Shown here: positions 1 to 5,656 of the stretch, piece by piece | Numbering within the stretch: the first letter of the stretch is position 1 | How the letters are laid out: each line of letters begins with the position of its first letter | DNA from: DATNBT01 sp964579765 | GTDB lineage: Bacteria > Acidobacteriota > Vicinamibacteria > Vicinamibacterales > CAVVIG01 | Reading direction: 5' to 3' | Length of the DNA: 8,240 bases | NCBI GenBank assembly: GCA_964579765.1 | Contig: CAZOIK010000432.1 | Location: 1-8,240, forward strand | Made by a program: the position numbers and the translations under genes | Notes under the pieces: generated by a model | The model's database searches: none | Told to the model about the DNA's origin: nothing | The model's input: only the letters and a program-made list of their open reading frames with translations

Positions 1-900
1 ATCAACCTCGAGACCAGCGTCTCGTCGTGCGACGATTTCTGGCGGGGCAAGTGGATCTACTACCGGATGCACCCGGAGATCGTCGCGTGCCTGACCGCGG
101 CGCGCATCGACGTCTGCGGGCTGGCCAACAACCACGTGCTCGACTACGGCTACGAGGGGCTCGTCGAGACGCTCGACGTGCTGTCGCGTGCGGGACTGAA
201 AACCGCCGGCGCGGGCCGCACGCTCGCGCAGGCGCGGGCGCCGGCCGTCGTGCCGCTGCGCGACGGCGCCAGCGTCGCGGTGTTCGCCGTCGCCGACGGC
301 TCGAGCGGCGTGCCGGCGGAGTGGGGCGCCCGCGACGACAGGCCCGGCGTCGATCGGCTGCCGGATCTTTCGGACGCGACGGTGGCGGCGCTCGCGCGTC
401 GCATCGACCGCCTGCGAGCGCCACGGCCGATCGTCCTCGCGTCGATTCACTGGGGATCGAACTGGGGCTACGACGTCCCACGCGAGCACGTCCGGTTTGC
501 CCGCCGGCTCGTTGACGTCGGCGTGGACATCGTGCACGGCCACTCGTCGCACCATCCGAGGCCGATCGAGGTCTATCGCGATCGGCTCATCCTGTACGGG
601 TGCGGCGACTTCGTCAACGACTACGAAGGCATCGAAGGCCACGAGCGCTACCGCAGCGATCTCGTCGTCATGTACTTCGTGACCGTTGACGCCGGCAGCG
701 GCGCGCTCGCCGTCGTCAGGCTGTCGCCGATGCGGACGAAGAAACTGCAGGTCGTCAGGGCCGCTGGCGCTGATGCCGCATGGGTGCGCGAGGCGCTCGA
801 TCGCATTAGCACGCCGTTCGGCGTGAGGGTCGATCCTGGGCCGGACGGCCAGTTGAGCGTTCGATGGTCTGGCGAGGACGGTCGTCACCACCCGCGATGA
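1..900 (+). CDS. CapA family protein, 5'-truncated by window edge
   Basis: This is the C-terminal 299 residues of a CapA/PgsA-like protein, the family named for poly-gamma-glutamate capsule synthesis, which has a calcineurin-like metallophosphoesterase fold. Frame 1 is open from the first base, so the true start lies upstream. The Met at position 67 is internal: the family's 'NLE' motif precedes it at window residues 2-4. Other family motifs follow in order: LANNHVLDYG (41-50), SIHWGSNWG (148-156), VHGHSSHHPRPIEV (178-191) and YGCGDFVNDY (199-208). The first metal-binding block, near the N-terminus of the family, is missing because of the cut, probably with any signal peptide or anchor. The TGA at 898-900 overlaps the end of the convergent transporter gene. 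CapA homologues also occur outside capsule operons, and nothing else here encodes poly-gamma-glutamate synthesis. The family call is firm, but the substrate is unknown. Confidence 0.9.
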   Translation: MNLETSVSSCDDFWRGKWIYYRMHPEIVACLTAARIDVCGLANNHVLDYGYEGLVETLDVLSRAGLKTAGAGRTLAQARAPAVVPLRDGASVAVFAVADGSSGVPAEWGARDDRPGVDRLPDLSDATVAALARRIDRLRAPRPIVLASIHWGSNWGYDVPREHVRFARRLVDVGVDIVHGHSSHHPRPIEVYRDRLILYGCGDFVNDYEGIEGHERYRSDLVVMYFVTVDAGSGALAVVRLSPMRTKKLQVVRAAGADAAWVREALDRISTPFGVRVDPGPDGQLSVRWSGEDGRHHPR

Positions 901-2240
901 GCGGCGTCGTCAATCGCGCGGCGGGTGTCGGTGAGGAGCAGCATCACGAATCCGGCGATGAAGAGCACCACGAGCGAGAGGATGGCCTCACGGTACGAGC
1001 CGGTGACGCTCGCGACGAAGCCGAAGAGAAACGGCCCGACCCACGACGTGCTCTCCGTCAACTCGTACAGGCCGAAGAAGGCCGCTTCGTGTCCCTCGGG
1101 AATCATCCGGGAGAAGAGCGAGCGCGACAGCGCCTGCGATCCGCCGAGGACCGTCGCCAGCACGACGCCCATGATCCACGCCTGGGTCACGGTGTGAAGC
1201 GCCCCGTACGCGTAGAGGACGATGCCGATCCAGACGACGAGGGAGAGCAGGATGGCGGTTTTGGTGGTGACGGCATCCGCAACCCGGTTGAAGAGCAGCG
1301 CCCCGGCGCAGGCGACGAACTGCACTACCAGGATGAGCCCCATCAGGAAGGTCTCGTCCGTCGGCAGGCCGCGCGCGACGAAGAGCTCCTGCGCGAGGAA
1401 GACCGACGCGACAGCGATGACCGTCAGGATGGCGTCGTTGAACGTCGTGTAGGCGACGAGAAACCGCGAGGTGTGCGGCAGGCGCCGCAGCTGACGGCAG
1501 AGCGCGCGAAGTTCCGAAAAGCCGATCGCCACATACGATCGCCGCGGGCCGTTCGGATGCGCGGGAGGCCTCTCCGGCAGGCAGGCAAACGTGATCGACG
1601 CGAAGGCGCCCCACCAGACACCTGCCGACAGCAGCGAGATCCGCACCGCCAGCTCCGTTGAGACGCCGATCCGGTGCGCGGCGCCGACGAGCGCGAGGTT
1701 GGCCGCCAGCAGCAGGCCGCCTCCGAGATAGCCGGCCGCATAGCCCTCAGTCGAGATCCGATCCCGTTCGCGCTCGGTCGCGATGTCGTTGAGGAACGCG
1801 TTGTAGAGCACGATCGTGACGCCCGAGGCGAAGTTGGCGAGCACGAGCAGCAGGCCGCCGAGAAGATAGCGGTGGCCGGTGACGAAGAACATGAGGCATG
1901 TGGCGGCGACGCCCGCGTAGCAGAACGCCGCCATCAGCGTCTTCCGCGTGCCGCTGTAGTCCGCGATCGCGCCGAGCGGCGGCAGCAGCAGCACCTCGAG
2001 CACGACCGAGGCTGAAATGCAGAACGGGAAGAACGACAGCGCGGTGATCGATCCGAACGGTCCGAGCGCGGCGACGACGCCGTTGCGGCCGACGTCCGAT
2101 TGCGCGAGCGCGGTCAGGTACGGCCCGGCGAGGACAGTGATGACGGTGGTCGTGAATCCGGAGTTCGCCCAGTCGTAGGCGATCCAGCCCATGACGTCAC
2201 GTCGCGCACGATTCCTGAACTTGTCGAGCTCGCGCAACAC
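885..2240 (-). CDS. MFS transporter, UMF1 / Atg22-like family
   Basis: This is an integral membrane permease of the UMF1 group of the major facilitator superfamily, related to vacuolar effluxer Atg22. Its bacterial substrates are mostly undefined. From a GTG start at 2240 it is about 451 residues, a usual length, with around a dozen hydrophobic segments. Family landmarks are YDWANS (residues 22-27), an MFS-like loop GAIADYSGTRK (90-100), YNAFLNDIA (146-154), the glycine-rich AGYLGGG (169-175) and SLFSRMIPEGHEAAFFGLYE (374-393). The start is uncertain. GTG 2240 and TTG 2237 have an AGGAAG upstream with long spacing. ATG 2192 would begin directly at MGWIAYDWANS and has no good Shine-Dalgarno. 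The frame stays open to 2510, but codons upstream of about 2265 lose the G/C third-base bias and run antisense to the next gene. The gene is divergent from the four-domain gene and convergent with capA. Confidence 0.88.
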   Translation of the reverse strand: MLRELDKFRNRARRDVMGWIAYDWANSGFTTTVITVLAGPYLTALAQSDVGRNGVVAALGPFGSITALSFFPFCISASVVLEVLLLPPLGAIADYSGTRKTLMAAFCYAGVAATCLMFFVTGHRYLLGGLLLVLANFASGVTIVLYNAFLNDIATERERDRISTEGYAAGYLGGGLLLAANLALVGAAHRIGVSTELAVRISLLSAGVWWGAFASITFACLPERPPAHPNGPRRSYVAIGFSELRALCRQLRRLPHTSRFLVAYTTFNDAILTVIAVASVFLAQELFVARGLPTDETFLMGLILVVQFVACAGALLFNRVADAVTTKTAILLSLVVWIGIVLYAYGALHTVTQAWIMGVVLATVLGGSQALSRSLFSRMIPEGHEAAFFGLYELTESTSWVGPFLFGFVASVTGSYREAILSLVVLFIAGFVMLLLTDTRRAIDDAAHRGW

Positions 2241-2403
2241 GGCCAACGCCGCTTCCTGCACGGCGTACGCAAACCTGTGACCATTCCGCTCTGCCGGCGC
2301 AGCGACATCGTCGGATTTCTGGGACGCGTGTCTGGCATGGACGCTGCTGTGGTGTACGGCGGGCTGACCCTCGAGGGCGCCAGCTGAGCGGGCGGGAGGA
2401 CCC
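2241..2403. promoter_or_regulatory. Divergent intergenic region between transporter and four-domain gene
   Basis: About 160 bp separate the likely transporter start from the ATG of the plus-strand gene, so promoters for both directions should lie here. Third-position G/C bias drops on the minus strand across this stretch, consistent with non-coding DNA. I found no convincing -35/-10 pair, operator palindrome or riboswitch-like structure. The assignment rests on position and base composition only. Confidence 0.4.
2394..2400 (+). promoter_or_regulatory. Shine-Dalgarno for the four-domain gene
   Basis: GGGAGGA lies 3 bases before the ATG at 2404. The spacing is short but the match is strong. 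It supports ATG 2404 as the start, and therefore a real N-terminal deacetylase module. Confidence 0.7.
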
Positions 2404-5400
2404 ATGTGGATCGTCGTCGTCATCGGCATCGGCGTGTTCGCGCTTGCCCATACGGCGCCGGCGCCCTTCCTGCTCGATGCCATGGCCGGAGATCGCGCGG
2501 TCTGGCACATGCCGCGGACCGATCCGCCGACGATCTATCTCACCTACGACGACGGCCCGAACCCATCGACGACGCCGGCGCTGCTCGACGTCCTGGCGCG
2601 TGAGCACGTTCAGGCGACATTCTTCGTGATCGACCGTCACGTGACGGCGGAGACGGTGCCGACTATCCGGCGCATGTTCGCCGACGGCCACGGCGTTGGT
2701 CTCCACACGGCGAGCCGCGCGGACATGTTCTGGTCGCCGTCAGGCTTCGCGGAGCGCATGAATGCGGCCGCGGATCGCATCGAGGCGCTGGCAGGACGGC
2801 GGCCGTGCCGGCTGTTCCGTCCGCACGCCGGCTGGCGCAGCAGCTCGATGTTCGCCGGCCTGGCGAAGATCGACTACCGGCTCGTCGGCTGGGGCTGGAT
2901 GCGCTGGGACTGGAACTGGTTCCGCCCACGCACGGCCGACAGCATCGTGCATCGGCTCGCCGACCGCGTGTCGGCCGGCGACATCATCGTCATGCACGAC
3001 GGTGACGAGAAGGCGCCCCGCAAGGATCAGCGGCAGACGGTCGAGGCGACCGCACGCCTGATTCCGCTCCTGCGCGCGCGGCTTCACGTTCGGAACGGTG
3101 TGCGCGCCGTGAACACGCTCGTCGATTTCTTCGATCGCTACATCCATGGCTCCGGGCAGGCGCTCGTGTACGACGACGGGTTCCGGCGATGGACGTACTC
3201 GCGGCAGCAGTTGCGGGCTGCGGCGTGCGCGTTCGCCGTGCGGCTCGAGGCGGCCGGCATCGGGTACGGCGACCGCGTGCTGATCTGGGGCGAGAGTCGC
3301 CCCGAGTGGGTGGCGGCGTTCTGGGGCTGCGTGCTGCGTGGGGCAGCCGTGATTCCGATCGACGCTTCGGCCACGCGCGATCTGATCGACCGCGTCATCG
3401 ACGTGGCGAAGCCGTCGGGCATCGTGGCCGGCGACCCGGCCGGCGCGGTGCCGTGCCGATCGGTCAGGTGTGCCTGGTCCTGGCGTGACGTCGCGTGGAG
3501 CGGCACGGCCGCGCCGTCACGCGACGCTGCCATCACGGCAGACACGGTCGCCGAGATCGTCTTCACATCGGGCACGACCGGCGAGCCCAAGGGCGTCACC
3601 ATCACGCACCGCAACATCCTGGCGAACATCACGCCGATCGAACGCGAAGCGATCGCGTACCGGCGCTACCTCTGGCCGTTCCGGCCGATTCGGTTTCTCG
3701 GCCTGCTGCCGCTCAGCCACATGTTCGGCCAGGCGCTGACAATCTTCTTTCCGCCGCTCGTTCGTGCCGCGGCCGTGTTCATGAAAGGCTACAACCCGGA
3801 TCGGGTGATCGCGATGAGCCGGCGCCATCGCATCACGCTGATTGTGACGGTGCCACGCGTGCTGGAGCTGCTGCGCGATCGGATGGCGCATTCGCGTCCG
3901 GCGCTGGCGGCGCCATATCCGCCCGCATGTCCGCTGGTCGCACGCGTGTGGCACGGCCGCGCCGCACACCGCCTGCTCGGATGGCGATGCGCTGGGTTCG
4001 TCGTCGGCGGTGCGCCGCTCGACCTGGACGTCGAGAACTACTGGAGCGGTCTCGGCTTCGCGGTTATCCAGGGGTACGGGCTGACGGAGACGGCGCCGAT
4101 CGTCGCGTGGAATCATCCGTTTCAGCTGCGGCACGGGACCGTGGGCCGTCCGATTGCCGGCGCCGACGTTCGGATTGCGGAGGACGGCGAAATCCTCGTC
4201 AGAGGACCGATCGTGACCACCGGCTACGTCAATGCGCCGGAAGAGACGCGCGCGGCGTTCGAGGGCGGCTGGTTCCACACCGGCGACATCGGGAGCGTGG
4301 ACGACAGCGGGCATCTGGTGATCCGCGGCCGGAAGAAGGACGTGATCGCGACGGCGGAAGGCTTGAAGGTCTTTCCCGAGGACGTCGAACGGCTGCTCGA
4401 TCGCATGCCGGGCGTGCGCGAGTCGGCGGTCGTTGGACGACGGATCGATCGCGTCGAGCACGTGCATGCCGTACTTCGTCTCGACGCAGGTGCGGATCCG
4501 GAAGCGATCGTCCGGCGCCTCAACGAGCAGCTCGCGCCGCATCAACGGATTCGCGACTTCACGGTCTGGACCGGCGGTCCGCTGCCGCGGACGGAGCCCA
4601 TGCGGAAGCTGAAGCGCCACGAGATCCGCCGGCGTCTCGAGGCAGCGACCCCACCGAGCGGCGTCGCCGAGGTGCGCCCCGGCGACGTCGAGGCGCTGCT
4701 GTCGCGCTATGCGAAAGGCCGCGCGATCACGCCCGAGACGACGCTCGACGAGCTCGGCCTGACGTCGCTCGACAGAATCGAGCTGCTGATGTCGCTCGAA
4801 GAGCAGGGAGGCGCCGCGTTGAGCGAAACGGCGGTCGCCGAGGCGCGGACGATCGACGACGTGCGGCGGCTCGCGGAGCACGCCGCCGAAGGCGCGATTC
4901 CGGCCGAGCCGTTTCCGTTTCCGACGTGGAACCAGTGGCGCGTCGTACGAGCCGTCAGGAACGTCAGCCAGGCGACGTGGATTCTTCCGCTCGCGCGTCT
5001 CTATCTCGATCTGCGGGTCGTGGGCCGCCGCCATCTCGACGGGCTCGCGGGTCCGATCATCCTCGCGTCGAATCATCAGAGTCACTTCGACACGCCGGCC
5101 GTTCTCATGGCGCTGCCGGGCCGCTGGCGCCGCCGGATGGCCGTGGCGATGTGGAAGGAGTACTTCGACGCGCACTTTGCGCCCGACCGCTACACGTGGT
5201 GGGCGCATCTGCTGTCGAGCACGGTCTACTACCTCGTGGCGTTCTTCTTCGCCGCGTTCCCGCTGCCGCAGCTCGAGCCGGGCGCGCGCGAGACGCTGCG
5301 CTACGCCGGCGACCTGGTCGGCGACGGCGTCTCGATTCTCTTCTTTCCCGAAGGCACTCGCACCGAGCACGGCGAGATCGGCACGTTCCGGCCGGGCATC

Positions 5401-5616
5401 GGTTTGCTTGGCTCGAAGCTCGGCGTGCCGGTGGTGCCGGTGCGCCTCGAAGGCGTCGATCGCGTGCTTCACCATACGTGGCGGTGGCCCCGGCGCGGAA
5501 CGGTGACGGTTGCGTTCGGCGCGCCGATGACGCTCAGCGGAACCAACTACGCGGCGCTCGCGCGGCAGGTGCAGGACGCGGTGACGCGGAACGCCGCTTG
5601 CAGCCCACCTTCATGA
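2404..5616 (+). CDS. Four-domain fusion: NodB-type deacetylase, acyl-AMP ligase, ACP, PlsC acyltransferase
   Basis: A single uninterrupted frame of 1070 residues. (a) Residues 2-16 are a hydrophobic stretch with no preceding positive charge, a possible weak membrane anchor. (b) Residues about 42-229 are a NodB-homology deacetylase: TYDDGP (47-52), LHTASR (100-105), FRPHAG (138-143), WDW (168-170) and IVMHDG (195-200). The usual HxxxH is HxxxR here. (c) Residues about 238-748 are an ANL-superfamily adenylating enzyme: P-loop TSGTTGEPKG (388-397), YGLTETAP (558-565), HTGD (625-628), RGRKKD (641-646) and a C-terminal lysine motif PRTEPMRKLKR (728-738). (d) Residues about 756-828 are an acyl carrier domain with likely phosphopantetheine Ser788 in LGLTSLDRIEL. 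(e) Residues about 870-1045 are PlsC: NHQSHFD (890-896), FPEGTR (981-986) and VPVVPV (1008-1013). The expected chemistry is ATP-dependent fatty acid activation, loading on the internal ACP and transfer to a lipid or sugar-lipid acceptor. The order ligase-ACP-PlsC resembles an Aas-like enzyme with a built-in carrier. The acceptor and the deacetylase substrate are unknown. It leads the operon with ppsA. Confidence 0.93.
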   Translation: MWIVVVIGIGVFALAHTAPAPFLLDAMAGDRAVWHMPRTDPPTIYLTYDDGPNPSTTPALLDVLAREHVQATFFVIDRHVTAETVPTIRRMFADGHGVGLHTASRADMFWSPSGFAERMNAAADRIEALAGRRPCRLFRPHAGWRSSSMFAGLAKIDYRLVGWGWMRWDWNWFRPRTADSIVHRLADRVSAGDIIVMHDGDEKAPRKDQRQTVEATARLIPLLRARLHVRNGVRAVNTLVDFFDRYIHGSGQALVYDDGFRRWTYSRQQLRAAACAFAVRLEAAGIGYGDRVLIWGESRPEWVAAFWGCVLRGAAVIPIDASATRDLIDRVIDVAKPSGIVAGDPAGAVPCRSVRCAWSWRDVAWSGTAAPSRDAAITADTVAEIVFTSGTTGEPKGVTITHRNILANITPIEREAIAYRRYLWPFRPIRFLGLLPLSHMFGQALTIFFPPLVRAAAVFMKGYNPDRVIAMSRRHRITLIVTVPRVLELLRDRMAHSRPALAAPYPPACPLVARVWHGRAAHRLLGWRCAGFVVGGAPLDLDVENYWSGLGFAVIQGYGLTETAPIVAWNHPFQLRHGTVGRPIAGADVRIAEDGEILVRGPIVTTGYVNAPEETRAAFEGGWFHTGDIGSVDDSGHLVIRGRKKDVIATAEGLKVFPEDVERLLDRMPGVRESAVVGRRIDRVEHVHAVLRLDAGADPEAIVRRLNEQLAPHQRIRDFTVWTGGPLPRTEPMRKLKRHEIRRRLEAATPPSGVAEVRPGDVEALLSRYAKGRAITPETTLDELGLTSLDRIELLMSLEEQGGAALSETAVAEARTIDDVRRLAEHAAEGAIPAEPFPFPTWNQWRVVRAVRNVSQATWILPLARLYLDLRVVGRRHLDGLAGPIILASNHQSHFDTPAVLMALPGRWRRRMAVAMWKEYFDAHFAPDRYTWWAHLLSSTVYYLVAFFFAAFPLPQLEPGARETLRYAGDLVGDGVSILFFPEGTRTEHGEIGTFRPGIGLLGSKLGVPVVPVRLEGVDRVLHHTWRWPRRGTVTVAFGAPMTLSGTNYAALARQVQDAVTRNAACSPPS

Positions 5617-5644
5617 TGCATCGCTCGATCGCCGGAATGCTGGC

Positions 5645-5652
5645 AGGAGAGG
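5645..5652 (+). promoter_or_regulatory. Shine-Dalgarno for ppsA
   Basis: AGGAGAGG lies 4 bases before a GTG at 5657. It decides the GTG start. The resulting N-terminus, with GGKNASLGEM at residues 21-30, matches the normal start of PEP synthases. Confidence 0.75.
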
Positions 5653-5656
5653 TCCC

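Noticed and set aside
2192..2199. Palindrome TGACGTCA, an operator-like site.
   Set aside because: Only 8 bp, inside the coding start of the transporter, and expected by chance in DNA of this composition.
2338..2387. A 16-codon frame (MDAAVVYGGLTLEGAS) just before the four-domain gene, a possible leader peptide.
   Set aside because: No Shine-Dalgarno, no run of regulatory codons and no terminator/antiterminator hairpin seen.
2241..2510. N-terminal extension of the transporter frame up to an ATG at 2510.
   Set aside because: It would overlap the deacetylase coding sequence in antisense, loses third-position G/C bias and lies upstream of the family's normal N-terminus.
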